Shown: positions 21,589 to 32,685, counted from the first letter of the stretch. The stretch: 64,000 nt of DNA from Branchiostoma floridae (GCF_000003815.2 NC_049987.1:21710187-21774186); one strand, 5' to 3'. Notes: generated by a model not told the origin, from the letters alone. Made by a program: numbers and translations.

Positions 21589-24500
21589 ATGTGTCACCCA
21601 ACTGACCCAAGAAGGACTACACATTGTGGCAACAAAACTAGAAACTCTAAGAAGAACTATGGTTTCTCATTCGGATTCTGGAACATTCATGGATTAGGGA
21701 AAAAAGTAGACGATAGCGATTTCATTAGCGAAATAGACGGGTTTGACTTCTTCTCTCTAGTTGAAACATGGCACTCAGGTAAGGTTCATTTTCCTAATTT
21801 CCTTTATTTCTCTAGCACCAGAACAAAGTCAAAGAGAGCAAGACGGAACTCTGGTGGAATAATATTTCTGTTTAAGAAGCAGTATAGCAAGTTTATTACA
21901 AAGCTAGACAGCAAATCAGAAGATATATTGTGGGTAAAAATAGGCAAAGGACTACTTAACACCAATAGAGATACTTATTTAGCTACAGTTTACATCAGTC
22001 CTAACAGATCTAATATCCACAACAACAGAATGTATGACATATTTGATACTCTAGAGGACGAAATATCAATATACAATAGACAAGGAGAGGTAATAATTGG
22101 GGGGGATTTCAATGCCCGGATAGGGGACCTGAAAGACTACATAGCAGGCGACTATCAAATCGACAGCCTTCCCGAAAACTACGATTTCGATCACCCGTTC
22201 CACCGTAACAACATGGATTTAGGCAGCCCTTCTCCCTTTGGTAAAAACCTAATCGACTTATGCATCAACAGTAAAGTCAGAATCTTAAATGGCAGGACAC
22301 CTGGAGATGTATTAGGGAAACCCACAAGTTATCAGCCTAACGGCTCTAGTGTGGTCGATTACGTCCTGGCAAGCGAAACAATTCTCTTACGCAAAAGCTG
22401 TTTCTTTCACGTCCACCCCCTAACCCCACTTTCAGACCATTGTAAACTGTCCCTAATTCTAAATAGCAACATTAGACAACTCAATGACCAGACTACTGAT
22501 ACATTGTCTGCCCGACCCCACTACAAATTTGTATGGAATGATGACTCTAAAGAAAGGTTTACGGACATAGTAAACAGCACAGAATTCTCTCGTACTATAG
22601 ACAGTTTTAACAAAAGAAGTTACGAGACATCCCCAAGCTCAGTCGAAAATGCACTAAATGATTTTATAGTACCCCTACAAGAAGCAGGCAAACAATCACT
22701 AACATTACGATGCATGAAACAAAGAAAACAGACCCGTCACAAACCCAAACCCAAGAAATGGTTCACTACTACATGTAACACCACCAGAAGAAACTTAAAA
22801 GACTTAGCCAAATTGTTATCAAAAAATCCCCGGGACCCGTTTATCCGAGGTCAATACTTTAAAAAGAAAAAAGAATACACCAGGCTAATCCGGAAAACAA
22901 AAAAGGATTACAAAAACAGTATTTTCCAACAAATTAACTACTCATCCGCCAACAACCCCTCAGAGTTTTGGAACCTAGTAAAACAGTTAAAAACAGAAGA
23001 CTCTAGTCCAACAGAAGAAACAATTGACAAACAAACACTCCATACGTACTTCCAAGGATTATACGGAAAAACTAAGTCCAACGATCCAGAAACCGATAAC
23101 CCATTCCAATCACAGATCCGTACCAAACTAGTAGAATTAGAAAACAGAGCTGCAATTTACAACCCCTTAGATTCCGAGATCCATCAGAACGAAATTAGAC
23201 AAGCCATCTCCAAATTAAAGAATAACAAAGCGTCGGGTAACGACCTTATACTGAACGAAATGCTAAAATGCGCAGCACATATCCTTACATATCCATTAAC
23301 TAAACTGTTCAATTTAATCCTTTCAACCGGGCACTTTCCCCAACAATGGCGTGAAAGCCACATTGTACCTGTACATAAAGGCGGTCAAAAAGATGACCCG
23401 AACAATTACAGGGGAATTTCTGTAATTAGCTGCCTTGCCAAATTATTTACAACAATAATGAATACTCGTCTCACCGAATATATAGATGATCACAACCTCA
23501 TTTCCCCCAACCAGACTGGCTTCAGAAAGAATTTCGGAACTAACGACAACATCTTTGTTATTGACACACTGATATCAAAATACACCAACACCAACAGACG
23601 CCTCTACACCTGCTTTATAGACTTCAGAAAAGCTTTTGACTGCGTCTGGAGAGAAGGTCTACGTTACAAACTACTTAACCTGGGCATAGGCGGCAAGTTC
23701 TACAAATTGATTAAATCCATGTACTCTAATCCGATGACATGTGTTAAAACTCCTACTGGCCTTACACCACTGTTTACAACTGACAGAGGTGTAAGGCAAG
23801 GATGCAACCTCAGTCCTACTCTTTTCAGCTTATTTATAGATGATTTAGTTAAAGATTTAGATACCCCCGACTGCGACCCACCCTCCCTACACCACCTCCT
23901 CGTTTCTTGTCTACTTTACGCAGATGATGTAGTACTACTTTCAGAGTCTGAAACCGGCTTACAATGTGCCCTTGACAGGCTTCATTCCTTCTGCGAAAAA
24001 TGGAAACTGCAGGTGAACCTAAAGAAAACTAAAGCCGTGATCTTTAACAAATCAGGGAGACTCCTCAAGAACATAAATTTCTTATTTGGCGTAGATAACA
24101 TCGAAATCGCAAACTCCTACCCCTACCTAGGCCTGACGTTGTCCTCGTCAGGTACTTATTCCTTAGCTAAAAAGAATCTGTCTCTAAAGGCACGTAAAGC
24201 TGTATTCGGCCTCAAACCTCTCACGCTTTCAACGATGTCCCCCAAGACTCTACTTAAGCTATTCAATACGTGTATTAAGCCCATAATGTTATATGGTAGT
24301 GAGATTTGGGGTATAGACTGTGGAAAAGATAACTGCCCAGTGGAAAATATCCAAACCCGCTTTTGTAAAAATATTCTTGGCGTGCACAGGAATTCCTGTA
24401 ACTCCGCATGTAGAGCAGAACTCGGAGTCTATCCAACAGGCATAGATATAGCAATCCGCATGGTTAAGTACTGGCTACGCCTTAAACAGTTAGATTACTC

Positions 24501-25143
24501 TAGACACCCTTTACAAATAGACGCACTACTCTGTCAACAAAATGTACCTTTAAACAATCATAAGAAAACTTGGCTCCAACATGTAAAACAAATACTTGAT
24601 GATAATGGTTATTCCTATCTATGGAACTATGCTCACTCTAGAATAGACAACAAACATATTTGTACATTGTTAAGGAAAAGACTGTCAGACGTGTATGTCC
24701 AAACCTTTTTCCAGCAATTGTCTAAAGATAACGGCAAACTAAGATTTTACAAACATATCAAAACCGAATATGCCATGGAAACCTATCTATACCAGAACGA
24801 CGCTGACAAGAGATCCAATGTATGTAAGATAAGAATCAGTGCTCACTCACTAGAGATAGAAAAGGGTCGTTATAAAAAAGTGCCAGTTCAAGATAGATTG
24901 TGTAAATACTGTGCGACGGATGCAGTGGAAGATGAAATACATTTTATATGTAACTGCCCCCATTATGAGGACGAAAGAAACAACCTTTTTGACACAATCA
25001 AAACATTATTTCCAACTTTTCACCAGTTAGTAGACCTCAAAAAAACTATATTTCTGTTAAAATCACAGAACCCACTAATCATTAAAGAAGTGGGACTTTT
25101 CATCAGCCACTGCCTCCAAAGAAGAAGTCAAACCACCCAGTAA
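21589..25143 (+). CDS. LINE ORF2: APE endonuclease and reverse transcriptase
   Basis: 1184 aa from the ATG that lies four bases after the ORF1 stop. The N-terminal endonuclease has WNIHGLG (Asn about 32), SLVETWHSG (Glu about 59), IIGGDFNARIGD, VVDYVLAS and LSDHCKL. The reverse transcriptase has CFIDFRKAFDCVW (Asp about 678), GVRQGCNLSPTLF and LLYADDVVLLS (Asp 779-780). A C-terminal zinc-binding motif CKYC...EDEIHFICNC starts near 1105. No frameshift or stop breaks the frame, so the element may be competent or recently active. It nicks target DNA and copies its own RNA at the nick. The ORF1 stop and ORF2 start spacing suggests reinitiation or a frame change. Confidence 0.93.
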   Translation: MCHPTDPRRTTHCGNKTRNSKKNYGFSFGFWNIHGLGKKVDDSDFISEIDGFDFFSLVETWHSGKVHFPNFLYFSSTRTKSKRARRNSGGIIFLFKKQYSKFITKLDSKSEDILWVKIGKGLLNTNRDTYLATVYISPNRSNIHNNRMYDIFDTLEDEISIYNRQGEVIIGGDFNARIGDLKDYIAGDYQIDSLPENYDFDHPFHRNNMDLGSPSPFGKNLIDLCINSKVRILNGRTPGDVLGKPTSYQPNGSSVVDYVLASETILLRKSCFFHVHPLTPLSDHCKLSLILNSNIRQLNDQTTDTLSARPHYKFVWNDDSKERFTDIVNSTEFSRTIDSFNKRSYETSPSSVENALNDFIVPLQEAGKQSLTLRCMKQRKQTRHKPKPKKWFTTTCNTTRRNLKDLAKLLSKNPRDPFIRGQYFKKKKEYTRLIRKTKKDYKNSIFQQINYSSANNPSEFWNLVKQLKTEDSSPTEETIDKQTLHTYFQGLYGKTKSNDPETDNPFQSQIRTKLVELENRAAIYNPLDSEIHQNEIRQAISKLKNNKASGNDLILNEMLKCAAHILTYPLTKLFNLILSTGHFPQQWRESHIVPVHKGGQKDDPNNYRGISVISCLAKLFTTIMNTRLTEYIDDHNLISPNQTGFRKNFGTNDNIFVIDTLISKYTNTNRRLYTCFIDFRKAFDCVWREGLRYKLLNLGIGGKFYKLIKSMYSNPMTCVKTPTGLTPLFTTDRGVRQGCNLSPTLFSLFIDDLVKDLDTPDCDPPSLHHLLVSCLLYADDVVLLSESETGLQCALDRLHSFCEKWKLQVNLKKTKAVIFNKSGRLLKNINFLFGVDNIEIANSYPYLGLTLSSSGTYSLAKKNLSLKARKAVFGLKPLTLSTMSPKTLLKLFNTCIKPIMLYGSEIWGIDCGKDNCPVENIQTRFCKNILGVHRNSCNSACRAELGVYPTGIDIAIRMVKYWLRLKQLDYSRHPLQIDALLCQQNVPLNNHKKTWLQHVKQILDDNGYSYLWNYAHSRIDNKHICTLLRKRLSDVYVQTFFQQLSKDNGKLRFYKHIKTEYAMETYLYQNDADKRSNVCKIRISAHSLEIEKGRYKKVPVQDRLCKYCATDAVEDEIHFICNCPHYEDERNNLFDTIKTLFPTFHQLVDLKKTIFLLKSQNPLIIKEVGLFISHCLQRRSQTTQ

Positions 25144-25460
25144 AGAAGTAGAAGCATGTACATAGATAGCTGACGTGTGTGTATTTAGAATAGACACTTG
25201 TTACTTTTCACTGTCTGTATCATTGCAATTAGCCTACGGGCATGGATTTGCAAATAAATATATTATATAAAGTGTTCAATGAATCAAATGTACATGATAA
25301 GTATAGCAATCTAAAAATTATGGTCTTGTATTATCGCAATGAGGACGAATTTTACTATACAATGCCAACTTTTATAGTGATTCACACGATCTTCCCTTTT
25401 TCAATATGAGATATTCTGTAAAGAAGTCCCGGATGTTGGCGGCAAGTCTCTAAATTCAAA

Positions 25461-28400
25461 ATGGCGGAAACAATCGCAGAATTTGTGTCCGAAAAGGTAA
25501 ATAAGATTCGGTGGCGGCCACAGGGACCACAGGCACTGCAGCAGTCTGACGTTTTTGTGTCGGGAAGCTGGGATAATGAGGTGAGCGTGGAATGTCAGAA
25601 TTATTTGGTGCAGGATTAATTTTTATCTGCATGTAGTATCGGCCATGTGAAGCATGGGATGGGAGGGGGGCACAGACTTTCGAAACCAAAAGTGAAACAT
25701 GTGACCATCTTCCGACGAAACAAGCGGATAATAGAGACAACAACAACAACAACGCATAAAAAATTATGTTACTAGTACGTACAGTCATAATCGTCCATAC
25801 CATATGGCACACATTTATGATTATCCATGCTTATTTCTTAGTGACTTAAAGTTAAAGATTTCTTTCAAAATGACCACACTTTCGAGCACGTTTTAAAGAA
25901 CCCACTACACTTAGGGACTGTACGATATTTATCGGGGGGAGGGCTGGTGCGTTAGGGGGGGAGGGCCATGTTAAATTTTTTTGAGGTGGGGGGAGGGCCA
26001 TGTTAATTTTTTTGAGATAGGGGGGAGGGCCATGTTAATTTTTTTGAAAGAATTGTTTATATTATTTTTTGTTTCATATCTTGACATGGCCCTAACACCG
26101 ATAAAATAAGCCTTCTGAATAGCCTAAAATGCAAGAGCTTCCGGGGGGCTTCGCCCCCCTAGGTCCCCCAAAGTGGCGCTGCCCTGGACCAGCGTTCCCG
26201 CCAGGCGCCAGGCATATGTCATTCCGTCTTCGGACTCATTTTTTTTCTGGAAAGACGCACTCTACTCGGCTGAGTTTCCCCAAATATTAAAGTTACAAAA
26301 GCGGTGCAAGGTAAATATGTGAAGAATCCAAAACTATACACTTTATTTTTTTATTTACAACATTTCTTTTGTTTCAAAAAGACAAAATGTGCGGCAGAAA
26401 AGGGGCCGCAATATTGCGTCGATCGAGTCGGCTGTGCACTGGCATTGGCGTCCGTGGCACATGGCGCGGCACGCCCCCTCCCCAGACAGACTGTCGATCG
26501 CAGCGCCCAGCACGTCTTTTCTGGCTACTCCTTCAAGGCTACACCGGCACCGATCACTGCCAAAGACGCAGCAGATCGCCCTCCTTGGTCTAATGTATAA
26601 CGTTCTTGGTCTATATAAAAAGAAGTCCAGCCAAAGATTTCACGCCAAAAACGGGGTTACCTGAGGTCGCAGGAAACAAACGCACGCTCGTGGAAAATGA
26701 CGGCGCGGCCTTGTAAAACCCGACAGATTCGATAAATTTGAGTAAAATCATCGGGCAAAATAGAAAAAAAACACAAGGTGTGATGGCGCTTTTATTCTAT
26801 CCTTTGGAAAAACTACTAGCATTTGATGCGGGAGGGCGCAACATCGATCGCACGAGGTTAGACATTTTTATTCAATGCCGGAAAAAAACTGGCAGAATTT
26901 TTCCATGGTCTGACGAACTCACTGGCTAGAGCCCTGTTTGGAAGCACCAAAAACCCAAAATTTTCATATAGACATGACTGGACAAATAATACCCGGGCCA
27001 GATCACCGACTGCTGATTCCGCGTGCTCATAGTTATAACGTATTTTGGTGGAGAGGGCGGACGTCGATTACTGAAAAATGGGAGTAAAAAAGGCAACCGG
27101 CATCCAATCTCAAAGGCATAATTTTCTTCTCAAATTGCAGGAAATTCTGTTTTAGAGGGTTTGAAAATCCAAATTTTCCTGGGGTAGCATGTCCCCGGAC
27201 CCCTGCCCTGACGCTGTGAAAAAATCCTGGCAAGAACACTGGGCTATACCAGTTGGACGCCGGGCGCCCTTGTGCCCTGACATCTATATTAAGATTATTT
27301 TATCGGTTGTTTTTCTACCCTTTCGGGGGAGGGCCATGTTGATTTTTTTTAGGTGGAGGGGGAGGGTCACCTTAAATTTTTTTGAGATGGGGGGGGAGGG
27401 CCATGAAAAATTTTTTTGATCGGACTTCCAATGCACCAGCCCTCCCCCCCTGATAAATATCGTACGGTCCCTTAACGTTATTGAAAAGAAATTGAAGAGT
27501 CAATCGGGTGTGTGAGTGGATAAAATAAATCTATCTGGATATGCAGCATGAAATGTTCAATACAAACCTGGTGTGTTTTGCCATGAGGCAGCTACTGGGT
27601 ATGTAATTCAAACAAACATTTTTACTAAATACATCGTCAAACATGCTTCTTCCTATCATTTCAGGAGAACAGAGTTCGGCTTTGGCACCTGCCGGACACA
27701 CCAGTGAAGACAGAGGGCGTTGCTGCAAAGGGCCAGCTCCCGGCCAGAGCCGTCGAGCCCAGACTCCTGTGTGAGGTGCCCCACCAGGGGGATGTGAAAG
27801 ACCTCAAGGTGAGCTGACAGGGAGAAGGGTGATTGCATGTGACATTTTCAAGTCCAAGGCCTTCCTGCCCCTGATGGCGCATAGGGCGGTGTCCATCTCC
27901 ATTTCAGTAGCCCTGGGACACACAACTTTGTGTGCAATCACTACAGCAGGGGCTAGTCCACTGGTAGTGGTGTGTGTTCAACTTCCATCCTCTTTCCCAA
28001 ATGCTGAATGCTTAGCAGAGAAAGCAGCATGTACCGTTTTATGCATGTAAAGTCTTTGGTATGACTTGGCCAGGGATCAATCTCACAACCTACTGAATGC
28101 AAGGCAAACAATCGAACCACACGGCCATCGTACTCTTTTGCGATTCATGTAACATTGAATGAATTTTATTGACAGCTGTCACTGCCCACTGCCCATGATA
28201 TGCATCAGGGCAGACTCCAAGTGACCTCAATATGTGCCCTGATGGTCCAGCTTACATTAAATGATTTATTGGGCCTAAGTGACCCTAAGAAAAGAGGTAC
28301 TGTTTATCTTTTTGATAGATGAAATAAGATACAAATGTAAAAAAAAAAAGTAAAGAGTGATTCTTCTTCAATTTTAACAATACCTGGATGTCTAATCTTC

Positions 28401-31400
28401 ACAAACGTAAGATACAAATGATAACTTTTTCACCACTATCAGTATTGTTGGTTTTCACCAGTTTCCCTTCTGTTCCAGTTCCTGGATTATGACAAAATCC
28501 TGGCAGCCTCTTCCACAGGGAACGTCACATTGTACAAACATCACCACAACTCACAGGTGTGTTTAACAGTTTATCCTCCACTTCTACTTGTAGTTCCCAT
28601 CAAATTCAAACACTTAAACATGTCTGCACTTACCTATGCTACTAGATTCTACCTGAAACCTCCACCTAAAGTTACATTTCCAAAATTATGTCCAGTTGCT
28701 TGATTAACTGCTTGATGGCATATCTTATTAGTTATTACCGGTACCTGGATGTCTAACCTTCATCAACTTATGACTGAGAACGTTATAGAAAGTCTAAGAC
28801 CACAGAAGTTGTGTATCTGATTTACAGACACTGTCGGTGGGTCAGACGTGGGAGAGTCTACACCACCATGGTGGGAGGGGCTGCCCCTGTACCGGCCTGG
28901 CCGCAACGTTACCCGATATCGTCACTGTGGGGGAGGACGGGCGCATCAACGTGGTCAGGGTGGATCACAGGGCTCCCATTAGAACTATAGGTATGGGAAT
29001 AGACACTGTCACTTCTTATAGCGATAGGTATTGAAATCTTTTACTGATTAGAATAATAAAGTATTCACTAAGTCTTGCAAGTTCATCTGTGTTGGTAGAA
29101 CTAGAAGTAATTCTGCATCAAAGTTGAACTGTACTTGCCATCACAAAAAGAAAATGGATTGAGATTTTTGATGAATCAACTCCAACTTCTTTATCAAGGA
29201 ATGAGCAATCCACTGCTTCTGCAATGTCACATCTTTCTGTAAGTTACAATCCACTGCTCACATATTCTATCTGCATAATGTGACGTCACAGTTCAGCTTT
29301 GAACCAGAATGATTCCATTTTATCATGCGTTTTGACAGACTTATTTTCCATGTTGTCTTCCCAGATGATGCAGACAGCTGTACCCTGAATGCTGTGTCCC
29401 TTAAGGCATTTGAGGTCATCACAGTGAACTCTTCAGGACAACTTAAAGTGTTTGACCTGAGACGACCCAGCTCCGAACCAACTAGGATATTTCTACTGTA
29501 GGTGGTTTATGTTTTTATTCACTTTCATCAATGTCTGTTATATCTGAAGTTATGGTGAAATATTATACAGTAGACTCCATCTAATTGTATGACGTCCAAT
29601 TGCAGAATTTGGGGAACTGCATAGAATTCTGAAAATCCAAACCATTTCCCATTCACCCCATTATATTTAAAATGGCATAACCAATGATAACTGCATAAAA
29701 TCCACGGACAAATCGATAATGCAATTAACAGGATTCTACTGTGTTTGTGATGGCAACACCGAAAGATCAGAGGTCTTTCGTAGAGCATTGTCAGCCCACG
29801 TAAGTCGGGTGACTATATCCATATCCCCCTGTGCTGGACAAATAACCCTGTAGTGAAATATTGTATATTTCTCTTGATTAGAGGTCATTTGAAGGTCATT
29901 ATCTGCCCCTGTAGATCAGGCCAACATATCTTGCTACACTCTCAAGACAAATATCCCTGTTGTAAAATATTCTATATTTCAATAGTGACATTCACTCGGT
30001 CATTTGAAGGTCATTATCTGCGTCTTGGGATCAGGTGACCATATCCCCAGCGGGCACTAGCACTGTCTCCACACCCTAGCACTGTCTCCACACCCTAGCA
30101 CTGTCTCGACACCAATACGGGAGAATGCATCCCACTACACTGTCTAGAGAAACATTCCTGTATTGAATTACTCACTCACTCACTGTCCATGGTTAGATTA
30201 TACTGCTGCTGGGATCCCTAATGCAGGGGTAGGCATCAGTCGGCTAGTCTTCACACCCCGCTTCCATGCGGCTCTGTCCAGTGGGTCGACCCCTGTTAGA
30301 CCGCACACTTTCATGTCCCGCCTAACACACTCCCTCGAATGTAGTCTATATTTTCATTATCTTCCCCCGCAGGTCTGGAGAACGCATCCCGCTCCACTGT
30401 CTAGAGAAACATTCCTGTAGTGAATTACAATGTATTCTATATTTTCATCATCTTCCCCTGCAATGTAACCGGTGCAATGGCCGAGTGGGTAGAGTATTCG
30501 CCATGCATACGGTAGGTCGTGAGTTTGATCCCCGGCTGAGTCATACCAAAGACTCTAAAAATGGTACATGCTGCTTTCTCTGCTTAGCACTCAGCACTTA
30601 TGAGGAAGAGTATGGAAGTTAAACGCACATCACTACCAGCGGACCAGCCCCCTGCTGTAGTGGCTTGCACATGTGTGGCCCAAGGGCTACAGAAATGGAG
30701 ATGGGCGCCACCCCTACGCATCTGTTACTGATGTACGGGCAACTTTAACTATATTTTCATTATCTTCCCCTGCAGCTCAGGTGAACGCATCCCGCTGCAC
30801 TGCCTAGACAAGCATCCAGGGCAGCCGCACATCGTGGCGACGGGAGGTCAGGACGGGTCGCTGTACATGTGGGACCTGCGGCAGGAGAGGCACCCCGTGT
30901 CTGCCATGGACGCACACGCCTGGGACAGTGAGTACACAAGAAGCTTCCTTCACTCACTCACTCTCTCACTTACTTACTCATTCACACGCCTGGGATAGTG
31001 AGTACTCAAGAAGCTTCTTCCACTTACTACTCACTCACTCACTGACTCACTCACTCACTCACTCACTGGCTCACTCACTCACTCACTCACTCACTCACCC
31101 ACTCACTCTCACTCACTCACTCACTCACTCACTCACTCACTCACTCACTCACTCACTCACTCACTCACTCACTCACTCACAATATATTTTAGTAAGCTTA
31201 AAATGACAGATTTAAGAACTAGAATTAACAAAATGGGCACCCAAACAATAAGTCAGATGCAAAAGCTTTTACAGCAGGTTAGACATGCTTGCACATGATG
31301 TGTAGGTTGGGAAGATGAAGATCTTCCCTTATGTCGTCAGGACCTCATTTATGCGGTCATCTACTTGGATTCTTTCTCTCTATGGTCATTGTCGTGATAT

Positions 31401-32685
31401 TTTTGGCCCCCATCTCTTCCTCCAGTCTCTGTATGTGGCTGTACCATGGTAGACCTGTACAATATTTACCTCTGGGCTAGTTCTGAGCTCCTTGGTTGAC
31501 AGGCCAACCAAGAATTTCCTGGAGCATACAGAGAGGAGGAGATGGCATCTACCAGCCTATGTACCTCAGGGCTCAACAAGTTTTCTAAAGTTCTCTTGTC
31601 CTATCGGGCATGTGCATAAAAAACTTACTTGCCCAAAATTTTCACTTCCAGCAGAGGACATTGGCTTTATTTTTCTGCGTTGACTAATAAGTATATCAAT
31701 ATGTCATTCATGGAAAAATCTGACTTGCCCGATCAGCACTTTTACTTTCCCAGGACATTCGGGCTACATGTAGGCTAGTGGACTTGTCCAAACCGGTACC
31801 TGTGACCTAACATGCTCTCTCCCCCCACAGTGTGGGAGGTCCTGTTCCACCCCACCCACCCTGTAACCTGTGACCTAACATGCTCTCTCCCCTGCAGTGT
31901 GGGAGGTCCTGTTCCACCCTACCCACCCTGACCACCTGTTCAGCTGCTCCCAGGACGGCTCCCTATGGCACTGGGACGTCTCCATGACGACGGCCACGCC
32001 CCTCGCCATGGCAACACCGACAGCAAGTAGGTCACTGGTATTTCTCTTGATGTCTGCAATGGCAAAATTTGATATTGCTTAGTCTACTTAGCGTGCCTAT
32101 GTTGATTATCTGAACTAGTTGTTTTATTTGATTTGCGTCATTCTCGACAAGTTAAATACTTTGTTGTATTGTAATGACCTTCTATGCAGTGTTTTGACAC
32201 ATAGGACAGTATTTCCTAAAAAATGAATGTATTGGAACACGGTATTGGAACATTGTACAACCCGATGGAAGGACACTATACCGCAAGTCTTCCTTCCTGC
32301 CATGTACAGTCCGACTGGAACTTTTGTGTCATTGGCCTCCGAACTTATCTGAAATTTAGACCTGGGCTGGTGACCTCACCCTTTCCATTTACAAGTGGTT
32401 GTTAGCGGTCACTTTCAAACGAAGAGGAAAAGGAACAGATTAAAGTTTAGTTCAATTTGTGTCCAATTTTTAGGCACCCCGTTCCCATCGCGGCTGCCCG
32501 CCGCCAGTCAGGCCCAGTCCAGCCCCTGGCTCCTGGCTAAGACAGGGAAGCAGAAGGTGGAAGTGTCCAGTCTCCTGCTGGACAACATCATGTCTGTCAA
32601 CTCTCTGGACATCGTGGGCAGGAACGTGGTGTGCGGTACGGACGGAGAGGCCATCTACGTCGTCAGAAACATCAACATTCGCTGA
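25461..32685 (+). CDS. NUP43: Nucleoporin Nup43 homologue
   Basis: Eight exons: 25461-25580, 27665-27808, 28479-28556, 28828-28990, 29365-29497, 30776-30927, 31898-32026 and 32474-32685. All have GT/AG borders with consistent phases; 376 aa against 380 in human. Family blocks in order: FVSEKVNKIRWRP, FVSGSWDNE, ENRVRLWHLPD, GDVKDLKFLDYDKILAASS, PDIVTVGEDGRINVVR, ITVNSSGQLKVFDLR, PLHCLDKHPGQPHIVATGGQ, DGSLYMWDLRQ, MWEVLFHPTHPDHLFSCSQD, GSLWHWDVS and the C-terminal VVCGTDGEAIYVVRNI. The protein is a WD-repeat beta-propeller of the Nup107-160 (Y) complex of the nuclear pore, also found at kinetochores. The start ATG sits in AAAATGGCGGA, close to a YY1/TISU site, and the retrotransposon lies directly upstream. 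Partial copies of exons 6, 7 and 8 lie beside the real ones. Confidence 0.95.
25914..27471. mobile_element. Harbinger-like non-autonomous DNA transposon
   Basis: 1558 bp in NUP43 intron 1. The terminal inverted repeats begin GGGACTGTACGATATTTATC on the left and GGGACCGTACGATATTTATC on the right (read inward), continuing into a G-rich block ending AGGGCTGGTGC; about 40 bp in all. The element is flanked on both sides by TTA (25911-25913, 27472-27474), the 3-bp target duplication typical of PIF/Harbinger. Next to each end lie two to four copies of a gggggagggccatgtta-tttttttgag unit, in the same direction at both ends. No transposase ORF is recognisable, so it would depend on an autonomous relative. 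Confidence 0.85.
27845..28130 (-). mobile_element. tRNA-derived SINE, minus orientation
   Basis: Read on the minus strand, it starts with gatggccgtgtggttcgatt and gtgagattgatccctggcc (A- and B-box-like), continues gtcataccaaagact, and shares its body with the copies at 30470-30750 and 9503-9645. It lies in NUP43 intron 2 just after the exon 2 donor. Confidence 0.75.
29568..29741. mobile_element. Pogo/Tigger-like MITE
   Basis: It begins CAGTAGACTCCATCTAATTG after a TA and ends with the complement of CAGTAGAATCCTGTTAATTG. It contains no ORF. Similar elements are at 52212-52350 and 63580-63727. Located in NUP43 intron 5. Confidence 0.65.
30118..30440 (+). repeat. Partial copies of NUP43 exon 6 start
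   Basis: Two decoy copies precede the real exon 6 (30776). The one at about 30350-30425 has the intron end (ttttcattatcttcccccgcag) and codons for SGERIPLHCLEKHS, against SGERIPLHCLDKHP in the real exon; most differences are silent. The one at about 30118-30165 encodes GECIPLHCLEKHSC but lacks a good acceptor. A third bare copy of the intron end is near 30432-30462. Confidence 0.8.
30470..30750 (+). mobile_element. tRNA-derived SINE, most complete copy
   Basis: The head has an A-box-like TGGCCGAGTGGG and a B-box-like gagtttgatcccc at tRNA spacing, then gtcataccaaagact, gctgctttctctgcttagca, ccagcggaccagccccctgc and ...gatgtacgggcaactt. It lies between a copied NUP43 intron end and the real one before exon 6. 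It would be transcribed by Pol III in its active form. It is not a functional tRNA gene. Confidence 0.75.
31018..31182 (+). repeat. (CACT)n microsatellite
   Basis: A nearly pure tetranucleotide array of about 160 bp in NUP43 intron 6, with short interruptions. A smaller preamble begins near 30950. Confidence 0.95.
31801..31930 (+). repeat. 67-bp duplication of NUP43 exon 7 acceptor edge
   Basis: The intron end cctgtgacctaacatgctct...cag plus the exon start tgtgggaggtcctgttccac appears twice, starting exon sequence at 31831 and again at the real 31898. Both acceptors look usable. The 67-nt offset is not a multiple of three, so the upstream acceptor would shift the frame. Confidence 0.9.

Larger units (their letters stand above)
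18980..25285 (+). mobile_element. CR1-like non-LTR retrotransposon, apparently full length
   Basis: A plus-strand LINE with two long intact ORFs (19140-21584 and 21589-25143), a short 5' leader and a 3' UTR of roughly 140 bp with AATAAA at about 25253. ORF1 carries a PHD finger and an SGNH esterase, ORF2 an APE endonuclease and a reverse transcriptase; that combination is known from the CR1/L2 group. The exact ends and target-site duplication could not be fixed, so both outer coordinates are estimates. It separates the divergently oriented TMEM192 and NUP43. Confidence 0.85.

Noticed and set aside
26304-26929. Short frames inside the Harbinger-like element as a transposase
   Set aside because: None shows DDE motifs or a Myb-like region; the element is best read as non-autonomous.
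30470-30545. Functional tRNA gene
   Set aside because: Same reason: diverged B box and a SINE body repeated at 27845-28130 and 9503-9645.
30928-31206. 92-aa frame of Leu-Thr-His-Ser repeats
   Set aside because: It is the translation of the CACT microsatellite plus the read-through of NUP43 exon 6 into its intron.
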